Of a stretch of DNA of 64,000 nt, positions 8,919 to 16,978 are shown in pieces. Position 1 is the first letter of the stretch, and each line of letters begins with the position of its first letter. This DNA comes from Rhodobacterales bacterium. Its GTDB lineage: Bacteria; Pseudomonadota; Alphaproteobacteria; Rhodobacterales; Rhodobacteraceae. The DNA is taken from the NCBI GenBank assembly GCA_002748265.1, contig PDRY01000013.1, forward strand, positions 186,001-250,000. Reading direction: 5' to 3'. A program made the position numbers and the translations under genes. The notes under the pieces are model-generated. The model was given only the letters and a program-made list of their open reading frames with translations, did no database searches and was not told the origin of the DNA.

Positions 8919-8970
8919 GCTGTTCCTCGCTTCTATCTCGCTGGGGGCGGACGATCTTGAATGCATTTAT

Positions 8971-8984
8971 CGACCGCTCGGTCG
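8971..8984. promoter_or_regulatory. Putative TetR-type operator in the paa divergent promoter region
   Basis: Inverted repeat CGACCG-CT-CGGTCG, six-base arms with a two-base spacer, 53 bases upstream of the paaJ start. ACCG-N2-CGGT half-site spacing is common for TetR-family regulators. Assignment to the TetR protein at 2497-3093 is inference. Confidence 0.5.
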
Positions 8985-9002
8985 GAATAACTTAAAAGAT
9001 GA

Positions 9003-9027
9003 TTCGCAACAAGCATTTTGTTACGAA
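9003..9027. promoter_or_regulatory. 25-base imperfect palindrome in the paa divergent region
   Basis: TTCGCAACAA and TTGTTACGAA pair at nine of ten positions around a five-base spacer. It is placed between the two divergent starts and is operator-like in size. A GTAACA at 9051-9056 repeats part of the right arm in inverse orientation. The binding protein is unknown. Confidence 0.4.
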
Positions 9028-9059
9028 ACTTCATGCTGCCGCCCCATATTGTAACATTT

Positions 9060-9073
9060 GGTCGGCGCCGACC
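9060..9073. promoter_or_regulatory. Perfect 14-bp palindrome abutting the ribosome-binding site of the hydratase/dehydrogenase gene
   Basis: GGTCGGCGCCGACC is a perfect palindrome made of GGTCG/CGACC half-sites like those at 8971-8984 but in everted order. It ends immediately before GGGAGG, the ribosome-binding site of the gene starting at 9087, so a bound repressor or an RNA stem would block expression. Confidence 0.45.
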
Positions 9074-9086
9074 GGGAGGACAACCC

Positions 9087-11114
9087 ATGACAGTGGTAAA
9101 AGTGAACAAAAGCGGTGATTTGGCAATCGTCAAGATCGACAACCCACCGGTGAACGCGACCTCGACGGCGGTGCGCGCAGGGCTGCTGGCCGCGGTGCAG
9201 GAGGTTCAAGGTGCCCGTGCGGCGATTCTCGTTGGGGCCGGACGCACCTTTGTCGCCGGCGGGGATATGACCGAATTCGACCGCCCCGCGGAAGAGCCGC
9301 ACCTGCCCGACGTCGTGCAGGCGATTGAGGACAGTGAAACGCCTTTCATTGCCGCCCTGCACGGGACGGTTCTGGGTGGCGGGATGGAAATCGCCATGGC
9401 CTGCGCCTGGCGCATCGCCGCTGCGGGCACCCGGTTCGGCCTGCCCGAAGTCAATGTCGGCCTGATCCCCGGCGCCGGGGGCACACAGCGCGCGCCGCGT
9501 CTGATCGGCATGGAGGCGGCGATCGATATGGCCTGTTCCGGTCAGATGTTCGACGCGGCGAAAATGCGGGATCTGGGGGGGATCGACCTGATCGCGGACG
9601 GAGATGTCCTTGAGGCGGCGCAGGAATCTGCCGCCGATCTGCCCGAACGTCCCCTCCCGGTCAGCGCCCGCAGCGTTGAAGCCCTGACCGCCGAAGCCTA
9701 TACCGCTACCGAAGCCCGTTTGCGCAAGCGCGCCAAGGGGCAGCAATCGCCGCTGGAAAACCTGGCCGCGCTGCAATGGGCGGCCGAGCCGTTCGCTCAG
9801 GGGCAGCCCAAAGAGCGCGCCCGCCATCTGGAGCTGCGCCAGAGCGCGGAGAGCCGTGCGCTGCGCCACGCCTTCTTCGCCGAGCGCAGCGTGTCCCGCC
9901 CCGACGCCATCAAGGACGCGCAGCCGCGTGATTTCGACACCATCGCCGTCGTGGGCGGCGGGCTGATGGGCGCGGGGATCGCAACCTCCGCGCTTGGGGC
10001 CGGGCTCAAGGTGATCCTGATTGAACGTGATGCCGAGGCCGCCTCTGCCGCGCGCGACCGCGTGGCCGGTCTGGTCGACGGCGCCGTGAAGCGCGGAAAG
10101 GTCACCGAGGCGAAGCGCGATGCCCAGATGGCGGCGCTGACCTGCACGGCGGACTATGCCGATGCCGCGCCAGCTCAGATCGCCGTCGAAGCGGTGTTCG
10201 AAGACCTGGATGTGAAACGGGCCGTGTTCCGCGATCTGGCCGCCCATGTGGCGCCGGATGCGATCCTTGCGACCAACACTTCTTACATCGACCCGCGCGA
10301 AATTTTTGCCGGGATCGAAGGGCAGGGCCGCTGCATCGGGCTGCACTTCTTCTCTCCTGCGCATGTGATGAGGCTGCTTGAGATCGTGAAAATGCCGGAG
10401 ACCGCGCCGGAGGTGATCGCCACCGGCTTTGCTCTGGGCAAGCGGATGCGGAAAGTGTCGGTTCTGTCCGGCATCTGCGACGGGTTCATCGGCAACCGAA
10501 TGCTGGCGGCCTATCGCCGCGCAGCGGAGTATCTTCTGGCCGATGGCGCTCTGCCCGAACAGGTCGACCGCGCGATGCGCGCCGCCGGGATGCCGATGGG
10601 CCCGTGCGAGCTGCAAGACCTCACCGGCCTTCAGATAGCCTGGGCCAACCGCAAGCGGCAGGCGGCGAGCCGCCCGGCTGAGGAGCGCTATGTCACGATC
10701 TCGGATCAGCTCTGCGAGGCGGACCGTCTGGGGCAGCGCAGCGGCAAGGGCTGGTATCGCTACGAGGAGGGCAATCGCACCCCGCAGCCCGACCCGGAGG
10801 TGACCCGGCTGATCGAAGCCTATTCGGCGGAGCAGGGTATCACCCGGCGCGATTTCTCGGACGCTGAGATTGCCGACCGCCTGATGGCTGTTCTGGCCAA
10901 TGAGGGCGCGCGCATTGTCGAAGAGGGCATCGCGGAAGACGATGCCGCCGTCGATATGGTGAAGATCCACGGCTATGGCTTCCCCCGCTGGCGGGGCGGC
11001 CCCATGCATCTGGCCGCGCAGACCGGCTGGGATAAGGTGGCCGCGACTATGGGCACGATTGCTCAGGATAGCCCCGGCTCGTGGGTGCTGGCCGACCGCC
11101 TTATGCAGGCGTGA
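9087..11114 (+). CDS. Fused enoyl-CoA hydratase / 3-hydroxyacyl-CoA dehydrogenase
   Basis: 675-residue bifunctional beta-oxidation enzyme, FadJ/FadB-like. The N-terminal crotonase domain shows GRTFVAGGDMTEF and HGTVLGGGMEIAMACAWRIA, with the catalytic-Glu region LPEVNVGLIPGAGGTQR. The dehydrogenase begins near residue 290 with the NAD motif VVGGGLMGAGIATSAL and continues through NTSYIDPREI and GLHFFSPAHVMRLLEIV. In this cluster it probably replaces separate PaaF and PaaH, hydrating and oxidising the ring-opened CoA ester. The start at 9087 is fixed by GGGAGG; the upstream open frame has no ribosome-binding site. Confidence 0.88.
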   Translation: MTVVKVNKSGDLAIVKIDNPPVNATSTAVRAGLLAAVQEVQGARAAILVGAGRTFVAGGDMTEFDRPAEEPHLPDVVQAIEDSETPFIAALHGTVLGGGMEIAMACAWRIAAAGTRFGLPEVNVGLIPGAGGTQRAPRLIGMEAAIDMACSGQMFDAAKMRDLGGIDLIADGDVLEAAQESAADLPERPLPVSARSVEALTAEAYTATEARLRKRAKGQQSPLENLAALQWAAEPFAQGQPKERARHLELRQSAESRALRHAFFAERSVSRPDAIKDAQPRDFDTIAVVGGGLMGAGIATSALGAGLKVILIERDAEAASAARDRVAGLVDGAVKRGKVTEAKRDAQMAALTCTADYADAAPAQIAVEAVFEDLDVKRAVFRDLAAHVAPDAILATNTSYIDPREIFAGIEGQGRCIGLHFFSPAHVMRLLEIVKMPETAPEVIATGFALGKRMRKVSVLSGICDGFIGNRMLAAYRRAAEYLLADGALPEQVDRAMRAAGMPMGPCELQDLTGLQIAWANRKRQAASRPAEERYVTISDQLCEADRLGQRSGKGWYRYEEGNRTPQPDPEVTRLIEAYSAEQGITRRDFSDAEIADRLMAVLANEGARIVEEGIAEDDAAVDMVKIHGYGFPRWRGGPMHLAAQTGWDKVAATMGTIAQDSPGSWVLADRLMQA

Positions 11115-11122
11115 AAAAACTT

Positions 11123-11144
11123 GGGGGCGCCTAGGTGCGCCCCC
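11123..11144 (+). terminator. Terminator hairpin after the hydratase/dehydrogenase gene
   Basis: Perfect stem GGGGGCGC/GCGCCCCC with a six-base loop, nine bases after the stop codon, followed by TTGTTAGTT. It is a plausible Rho-independent terminator with a modest T-tract. Confidence 0.65.
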
Positions 11145-11227
11145 TTGTTAGTTACATTTTCAACCAATAGCCCGGTGCGAAATCCGGCCTCCGGGCCGCC
11201 CATCCACATGCCCGACAGGAGACAGTC

Positions 11228-12178
11228 ATGGCCAAAGCGTTCGCATCTCAAGGCGATATGGAAGACAAGGAAATCAGCTTTACCGAGGTGGGCGAGGGGC
11301 TTTATGCCTTCACCGCCGAAGGCGATCCGAATTCCGGTGTGATCATTGGCGATGACAGCGTGATGGTGGTCGAGGCACAGGCCACTCCGCGCCTTGCGCA
11401 GAAGGTGATCGACTGCATCCGCACCGTCACCGACAAGCCGATCAGCCATGTCGCGCTGACCCATTACCACGCCGTGCGGGTGCTGGGCGCCTCGGCCTTC
11501 GGGGCCGGTCAGATCCTGATGTCCGACATGGCCCGTGCCATGGTGGTGGAACGCGGCCAGGAGGACTGGGACAGCGAATTCGAGCGCTTCCCGCGCCTGT
11601 TCCAGGGCCATGAAAGCATCCCCGGCCTGACCTGGCCGACCACCACCTTCAACGACAGCATGACCGTCTATCTGGGCAACCGCCGGGTGGATCTCATGCA
11701 TCTGGGCCGTGCGCACACGGCGGGGGACATCGTGATCCACGTGCCCGACCAGAACGTCATGTTCACCGGCGACATCGTGGAATACCACTCTGCCTGCTAT
11801 TGCGGCGACGGGCATTTCAGCGATTGGGGGGACACGCTCGACGCGATCAAGTGGTTCGATGTGGACGCAATCGCACCGGGCCGGGGCGATGCTCTGGTTG
11901 GCCGTGAAATGGTCAACAAAGCTATCGAGAACACCCGCGATTTCGTGCAAAGCACCTACCGCCCGGCGGCAAAGGTCGCGGCGCGGGGCGGCTCCCTCAA
12001 GGACGCTTGGGACGCGGTACGCGCCGAGTGCGATCCGAAGTTTGCCGATTACGCGATCTACGAGCACTGCCTGCCGTTCAACGTCGCGCGCGCCTATGAC
12101 GAGGCCCGCGGGATCGACACGCCGCGCATCTGGACCGCGCAGCGCGACAAGGAGATGTGGGAAGCCCTTCAGGGCTGA
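11228..12178 (+). CDS. MBL-fold metallo-hydrolase-like protein with altered metal motif
   Basis: 316-residue metallo-beta-lactamase-fold protein. The usual HxHxDH appears as LTHYHAVRVLGA, keeping the first two His but with Val and Arg at the Asp and His positions. HLGRAHTAGDIVIH and MFTGDIVEYHSA supply further expected ligands, while the C-terminal PGH-type His is replaced in APGRGDAL. Its substrate is unknown. It is followed by an FAD monooxygenase and a DUF2783 gene with short gaps, so a role in degradation or protection around an aromatic hydroxylase is likely but unproven. Confidence 0.7.
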   Translation: MAKAFASQGDMEDKEISFTEVGEGLYAFTAEGDPNSGVIIGDDSVMVVEAQATPRLAQKVIDCIRTVTDKPISHVALTHYHAVRVLGASAFGAGQILMSDMARAMVVERGQEDWDSEFERFPRLFQGHESIPGLTWPTTTFNDSMTVYLGNRRVDLMHLGRAHTAGDIVIHVPDQNVMFTGDIVEYHSACYCGDGHFSDWGDTLDAIKWFDVDAIAPGRGDALVGREMVNKAIENTRDFVQSTYRPAAKVAARGGSLKDAWDAVRAECDPKFADYAIYEHCLPFNVARAYDEARGIDTPRIWTAQRDKEMWEALQG

Positions 12179-12226
12179 GTTTGCGTTGGCCCGGCGCGTC
12201 CGGGCCACCCCGAGGGAGGAGACCCG

Positions 12227-13825
12227 ATGACCAAGATTTTCGAACGCCCGCTTTACCCCTATGCGCGCTCTGCCGATCAGGACGCCGCGGCCCCGGTTCG
12301 CCACAAGGTGGTGATCGTCGGGGCCGGTCCGGTCGGGCTGGGGGCCGCCATTGACCTTGCTCAGCAGGGGGTGTCCGCTCTCGTGCTGGACGACAATGAC
12401 AAGGTGTCCTTCGGCTCGCGCGCGATCTGCTTTGCCAAGCGCCCGCTTGAGATCCTCGACCGGCTCGGTTGTGGTCAGCCGATGGTGGACAAGGGCGTCG
12501 TCTGGGACAAGGGCCGGGTCTTCTTCGGGGACCGCGAAGTCTACGATTTCAATTTGCTTCCCGAAGACGGGCACGAGCGTCCCGCCTTCATTAACCTCCA
12601 GCAGTATTACTTCGAAGAATACCAGATCGACCGCGTCCGGGCGCTTCAGGGCGAAGGTGCTCCGCTGGAGCTGCGTGGCGGCAACAAGGTGATCGACGTG
12701 AAGAACATGGGCGATTACGTCGCCCTGACCGTGGACACCCCCGAAGGCCCCTACCAGTTGGAAGCCGAATGGCTGATCGCCTGCGATGGCGCCGGGTCTC
12801 CGATCCGCGCCATGTTCGACATGCCGTTCAAGGGCCGCATCTTTGAGGACAATTTCCTGATCGCCGACGTGATCATGGAAGCCGACTTCCCCACGGAGCG
12901 CTGGTTCTGGTTCGATCCGCCCTTCAACAAAGGCCAGTCCGCGCTGCTGCACAAGCAGCCCGATGGCGTATGGCGGATCGACCTGCAACTGGGTTGGGAC
13001 ATCGACAAGGAAGAAGAGAAGAAGCCCGAAAATGTGATCCCCCGGCTCAAGGCGATGCTGGGTGAAGATGTGAAATTCGAGCTGGAATGGGTGTCCATCT
13101 ACACCTTCCAGTGCCGCCGGATGGAGAGCTTCCGCAACGGCCGCGTGCTGTTCGCCGGGGATGCGGCGCACCAGGTGTCGCCCTTCGGCGCGCGCGGCGC
13201 GAATTCCGGTCTTCAGGACACGGACAACCTGTGTTGGAAACTGGCGCTGATCCTTGAGGGCAAGGCCGATGAAAGCCTTCTGGACAGCTACGACGCGGAG
13301 CGGATCCACGGCGCGGATGAGAACATCCTGAACTCTTCGCGTTCCACCGATTTCATCACGCCCAAGAGCGAGATGAGCCGCGTCTTCCGCGACGCGGTTC
13401 TGGACCTGTCGGAAAAGCATGCCTTTGCCCGGCCCATGGTCAATTCGGGTCGCCTGTCAGTGCCCTGCACCTATGACGGCTCGCCCCTGAACAGCGCGGA
13501 CGCGCTGCCCGAGGGGCCGCAGCGCTCCCGCCCCGGATCGCCGTGCCCCGATGCGCCGGTCGATGACGGGTTCCTGCTGCCCAAGTTGGGCGGGGCCTTC
13601 AACCTGTTGGCCATCGGCACCGAGGCGCAATCGCTCAGCGAGGCCGGGATCGACATCGGTGTGGTAGCGCTCCCGGTGACGGAGACGCTCGCCGCGCGTT
13701 ACCTGGGCGATGCCGATCAGGCCGTCTACCTGATCCGCCCCGACCAGCATGTCGCGGCCCGCTGGCCGTCCTTCGATGAGGGCGCCGTGCGCGCCGCCCT
13801 GCGCAAAGCCCTTGGCAAGGAGTGA
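12227..13825 (+). CDS. FAD-dependent aromatic monooxygenase-like protein
   Basis: 532-residue class A flavoprotein hydroxylase of the PheA/MhpA type. The N-terminal Rossmann motif VVIVGAGPVGLGAAIDLAQ lies near residue 27, the DG motif ACDGAGSPIR near 187, and the FAD-ribityl GDAAHQVSPFGARGANSG near 310. A C-terminal thioredoxin-like region follows (to IRPDQHVAARWPS). The substrate is probably a hydroxylated aromatic acid or phenol, inferred from family and from the nearby paa genes. The ATG is preceded by GAGGGAGGAG. The DUF2783 gene starts four bases after the stop. Confidence 0.78.
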   Translation: MTKIFERPLYPYARSADQDAAAPVRHKVVIVGAGPVGLGAAIDLAQQGVSALVLDDNDKVSFGSRAICFAKRPLEILDRLGCGQPMVDKGVVWDKGRVFFGDREVYDFNLLPEDGHERPAFINLQQYYFEEYQIDRVRALQGEGAPLELRGGNKVIDVKNMGDYVALTVDTPEGPYQLEAEWLIACDGAGSPIRAMFDMPFKGRIFEDNFLIADVIMEADFPTERWFWFDPPFNKGQSALLHKQPDGVWRIDLQLGWDIDKEEEKKPENVIPRLKAMLGEDVKFELEWVSIYTFQCRRMESFRNGRVLFAGDAAHQVSPFGARGANSGLQDTDNLCWKLALILEGKADESLLDSYDAERIHGADENILNSSRSTDFITPKSEMSRVFRDAVLDLSEKHAFARPMVNSGRLSVPCTYDGSPLNSADALPEGPQRSRPGSPCPDAPVDDGFLLPKLGGAFNLLAIGTEAQSLSEAGIDIGVVALPVTETLAARYLGDADQAVYLIRPDQHVAARWPSFDEGAVRAALRKALGKE

Positions 13826-13829
13826 CCCC

Positions 13830-14015
13830 ATGACCCTGACGCTCACCCCCAATATCGACGCGCCTGACGAGTTCTACGCCGAGCTTCTGGCCGCCCATGA
13901 AGGTCTGTCCAAGGACGAGAGCGACGCGCTCAATGCCCGCCTGATCCTGATCCTGGCCAACCATCTGGGCGACCGCGCACTGCTGCGCGACGCGCTCGAC
14001 GCGGCCCGCGCCTGA
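13830..14015 (+). CDS. DUF2783 family small protein
   Basis: 61-residue acidic helical protein (TLTPNIDAPDEFYAELL ... SDALNARLILILANHLGD). It matches the small DUF2783 family that recurs directly after FAD monooxygenase genes of this kind, perhaps as an accessory subunit; no function is established that I know of. The ATG at 13830 follows AAGGAG seven bases upstream. Confidence 0.7.
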   Translation: MTLTLTPNIDAPDEFYAELLAAHEGLSKDESDALNARLILILANHLGDRALLRDALDAARA

Positions 14016-14059
14016 TCGGGGTCGGTTCTCCCTGGGTTCGAGCCGCGCGCCCGAAAACC

Positions 14060-14866
14060 TTGTCGCTATCGGTCGTGCCGGTGCTGGCGGGCACTTGGCT
14101 GGCCGGCTCGGCGGCGCGCAGCGATGTGCTGATCGCGGCGCTGGTGGGGGCCATCGGCATTCAGGCCGGAACGAACCTTTGGAACGACGCGGCCGATGCC
14201 GCGCGCGGCGTGGACGGGCCTGACCGGCTGGGCCCGCCCCGCATGACTGCCACAGGCGCCGTCAGCGCCTCAGCCATGCAACGCGCGGCGGGGCTGGCCT
14301 TTGTGCTCGCCTGCCTCGCGGGGCTTTACCTTATCCACGTCGGAGGCTGGCCGGTGCTGATCATCGGGATCGTATCGCTGGCGCTTGGCTATGCCTACTC
14401 CATGGGCCCCGTGCCGCTGTCCGGCCTTCCGATCGGAGAGCTGCTGGTCATCGCATTCTTTGGCGTCGTGGCGGTCTCGGGCACCCTCTGGCTCCACGGG
14501 GGCGATGCGATGGCGCTCCGCACGCTCTGGTGCGGCGTGATGGTCGGCTTGCCGGCGGCTGCGATCCTGATGTTGAACAATCACCGAGACCGGGTCGCAG
14601 ACGCGCGCGCCGGGCGCCGGACACTCGCCATTCTCGTGGGGGAGGCGTGGTCGCGCAGGCTCTATGTGGCAGGGCTGCTCGGCGCCTTGCTGATTGCTGT
14701 GCTCTGGGCTCCGACACTGTGGCTCTGTGCGCCTGCTGCGCTGTTGCTCTGGCTGAGCGCGGCGATGCTGCGATGGCCGGTGTCTGAGCGACTCAACTGG
14801 CTCCTGCCCGGGACCGCGGCGTTTCAGGCGAGTCTGCTGGCTGCGGTTGTGCTTGGCGGCGGTTAG
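14060..14866 (+). CDS. UbiA/MenA-family prenyltransferase (start codon uncertain)
   Basis: Polytopic membrane prenyltransferase with the metal-diphosphate motif NLWNDAADAARGVDGPDR near residue 33, a GPPRMTATGAVS loop, and a second Asp motif MLNNHRDRVADARAGRRT near 175; several membrane helices are evident. The pattern is MenA-like more than UbiA-like, but the acceptor is unknown. The listed start is TTG. In the same frame, however, conserved N-terminal sequence WVRAARPKTL lies upstream, from 14033, with no ATG, GTG or TTG before the preceding stop. A CTG at 14012, overlapping the DUF2783 stop, is the only obvious alternative. Confidence 0.7.
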   Translation: MSLSVVPVLAGTWLAGSAARSDVLIAALVGAIGIQAGTNLWNDAADAARGVDGPDRLGPPRMTATGAVSASAMQRAAGLAFVLACLAGLYLIHVGGWPVLIIGIVSLALGYAYSMGPVPLSGLPIGELLVIAFFGVVAVSGTLWLHGGDAMALRTLWCGVMVGLPAAAILMLNNHRDRVADARAGRRTLAILVGEAWSRRLYVAGLLGALLIAVLWAPTLWLCAPAALLLWLSAAMLRWPVSERLNWLLPGTAAFQASLLAAVVLGGG

Positions 14867-14939
14867 ACCGCTGGGCTGCACCACGTGCAAACTATGGGCC
14901 TGAGAGGCGCAAGCAGGTGCTATGACGATACAGGATAAA

Positions 14940-15014
14940 TGGCAGCCCGTAGGGGAATCGAACCCCTCTTTCCAGGTTGAAAACCTGGCGTCCTAACCGA
15001 TAGACGAACGGGCC
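14940..15014 (-). tRNA. tRNA-Glu (anticodon TTC)
   Basis: 75-base tRNA including an encoded CCA. The acceptor stem GGCCCGT pairs with ACGGGCT (one G-T pair). The anticodon stem CCAGG/CCTGG encloses TTTTCAA with anticodon TTC. The T-arm GAGGGGTTCGATTCCCCT contains GTTCGAT. All arms are intact. The sequence between it and recJ, and below it, holds no gene. Confidence 0.97.
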
Positions 15015-15085
15015 AGCCTGTCGGTGACGCGCTGTCTATGCAAAGCCGCGCGCCCCTGCAAGAGGCATTTTGAAGTTTTTTGCAT

Positions 15086-16831
15086 TCAGGCGTTCGCAGC
15101 GTCTTCCAGACGCAGTTGCACCCGTGTGCGGCCCTGCCAGTGGTTCAGCTCAAGACGCCCGGCGATGTGGAACGCCGCACCTGCGTGGTTGCTCAGAGTG
15201 GGGCCAAGGGCGGTGTCCATGGCGCCAAAGGCGATGGCGTCAATCTTGGCCCCTGACGCGCCCGAAAAGGTCAGCTTCAGATGTCCCGCGCCGACGGGTT
15301 TAGCAAAGCTCACCCGCATGTCCGGGAAGGCGAATCGTGGCGCCGGGGCGCCCGCGCCGAACGGGCCTGCGGCTTCGATCTGTTCGACAAGCTCGGGCTG
15401 TGCGCCTTCTGGCGCCATCAGTCCGGTCACCGCCAGATCGCGCGGGCCGAGATCTCCGGCACCCTGCCGCTCCAGCAGCTCCGACAGGCGGGCCATAGCG
15501 TCGGGGATGCGCGCCTCTTCGACGGTCAGCCCTGCGGCCATCTTGTGTCCGCCCCCCTTGAGCAGCAGCCCCTCCGCGGTCAGCCGCTGCACCGCCGCGC
15601 CAAGGTCGATCCCTGTCACTGAGCGGCCAGAGCCTTTGCCGATGCCGTCCTCCACGCCGATCACGACCGACGGGCGGTTGAGCGCCTCCTTCATCCGGGC
15701 CGCAGCGATGCCCACGACACCGGGGTGCCAGCCGTCGCCCGCGGCCCAGGCCAGCGGCGCGTCCACGCCGCGCTCTTCGGCTTGGGCAAGCGCCGCGTCG
15801 CGGACCATGGCTTCGATGTCCCGCCGCTCCGTGTTGAGCTGGTCGAGCCGCTCCGCCAGGGCCTGCGCCTCGTGCGGGTCGTCGGTGGACAGCAGCCGTG
15901 CACCCAGATCGGCCTGACCGATCCGCCCGCCCGCATTGATCCGCGGCCCCAGCAGGAACCCGAAATGCGTGGCGGTGGGCGGGCCGTCCATCCGCGCGAC
16001 ATCGGCGAGCGCGACCAACCCCGGACGATTGCGCCGTGCCAGCACCGTCAGCCCTTGCCGGACAAAGGCCCGGTTCACCCCGATCAGGGGCGCCACATCG
16101 GCCACCGTCGCCAGCCCGACCAGATCGAGATAGTCTAGCAGGTTCGGCCCACTCAGCCCCGCCTCGCGCCGTTGGCGGGTGGCTTCGACCAGGCACAGGA
16201 ACACGACCGCAGCGGCGCAGAGATGGGCAAGGGCGCCGTCTTCATCCTGTCGGTTGGGATTCACGACGGCGCAGGCTTCAGGGAGCGTCTCTCCGCCAAG
16301 GTGGTGGTCCAGAACGATCACATCCGCGCCCTTGGCCGCCGCAATCGGCTCGTGAGAGAGTGTGCCGCAATCGACGGTGACGATCAGATCGTGATCGCGG
16401 GCGAGAGCCTCCATCGCAGGGGCGTTGGGGCCATAGCCCTCGTCGATCCGGTCGGGCACGTAGAGCGTGGCCGTCAGCCCAAGCGCGCGCAGCCAAGTGA
16501 GCAGCAACGCGGCGGAGGAGCCTCCGTCCACGTCGTAATCGGCAAACACGGCGATCCGCTCGCGCCGAGCGATGGCGGCACACAGACGCGTCGCGGCGCG
16601 CTCCATGTCCTTCAGGGATCGCGGGTCGGGCAGCAGGTCGCGCAAGGTGGGGGTCAGGAAGGCCGCCGCGTCCTCGGGCGCCACGCCCCGCGCCGCGACA
16701 ACCCGTGCAAGGGGCAGGGCCAGCCCCGCCCTCTGGACAATCGTTTCGGCCAGACGCTCCGTTTCGATCCCGGGTCCGATCCATTTGCGTCCGGTGAGCG
16801 AGCTGTCCACGCCCAGATAGGTCTCTGCCAT
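15086..16831 (-). CDS. recJ: RecJ, single-stranded-DNA-specific 5'-3' exonuclease
   Basis: 581-residue DHH-family nuclease acting in recombination and mismatch repair. Motif I appears as FADYDVDGGSSAALL near residue 80, the Asp motif as DLIVTVDCG near 135, and the DHH motif as VIVLDHHLGGE near 155. The DHHA1 region has GGGHKMAAGL near 450, and an OB-like C-terminal domain follows. The ATG at 16831 is chosen for AGGAGG six bases upstream; the much longer open frame beyond it runs antisense into the creatinase gene and is not coding. Confidence 0.96.
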   Translation of the reverse strand: MAETYLGVDSSLTGRKWIGPGIETERLAETIVQRAGLALPLARVVAARGVAPEDAAAFLTPTLRDLLPDPRSLKDMERAATRLCAAIARRERIAVFADYDVDGGSSAALLLTWLRALGLTATLYVPDRIDEGYGPNAPAMEALARDHDLIVTVDCGTLSHEPIAAAKGADVIVLDHHLGGETLPEACAVVNPNRQDEDGALAHLCAAAVVFLCLVEATRQRREAGLSGPNLLDYLDLVGLATVADVAPLIGVNRAFVRQGLTVLARRNRPGLVALADVARMDGPPTATHFGFLLGPRINAGGRIGQADLGARLLSTDDPHEAQALAERLDQLNTERRDIEAMVRDAALAQAEERGVDAPLAWAAGDGWHPGVVGIAAARMKEALNRPSVVIGVEDGIGKGSGRSVTGIDLGAAVQRLTAEGLLLKGGGHKMAAGLTVEEARIPDAMARLSELLERQGAGDLGPRDLAVTGLMAPEGAQPELVEQIEAAGPFGAGAPAPRFAFPDMRVSFAKPVGAGHLKLTFSGASGAKIDAIAFGAMDTALGPTLSNHAGAAFHIAGRLELNHWQGRTRVQLRLEDAANA

Positions 16832-16978
16832 AGCTGCCTCCTGTTGGCGCATTGCATAGCGGCTCTTGACCGGCGGGGCAAAGGGCCGAAAATGACGGCT
16901 GCGCGATGGCGTCGCGCCGCGATTCTCATATCCTTGTCCTGAACGCCGGGACCTTCTTTGCAAACAAGGAGGCCCCTC

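Noticed and set aside
1-11114. Tropodithietic acid biosynthesis linked to the paa genes
   Set aside because: Some Roseobacters route phenylacetate intermediates to this antibiotic, but no tda-type gene is visible in the window.
11063-13420. 785-codon open frame on the minus strand opposite the MBL and FAD monooxygenase genes
   Set aside because: It runs antisense to two genes with clear family motifs, has no recognisable domain or ribosome-binding site, and is explained by high third-position GC.
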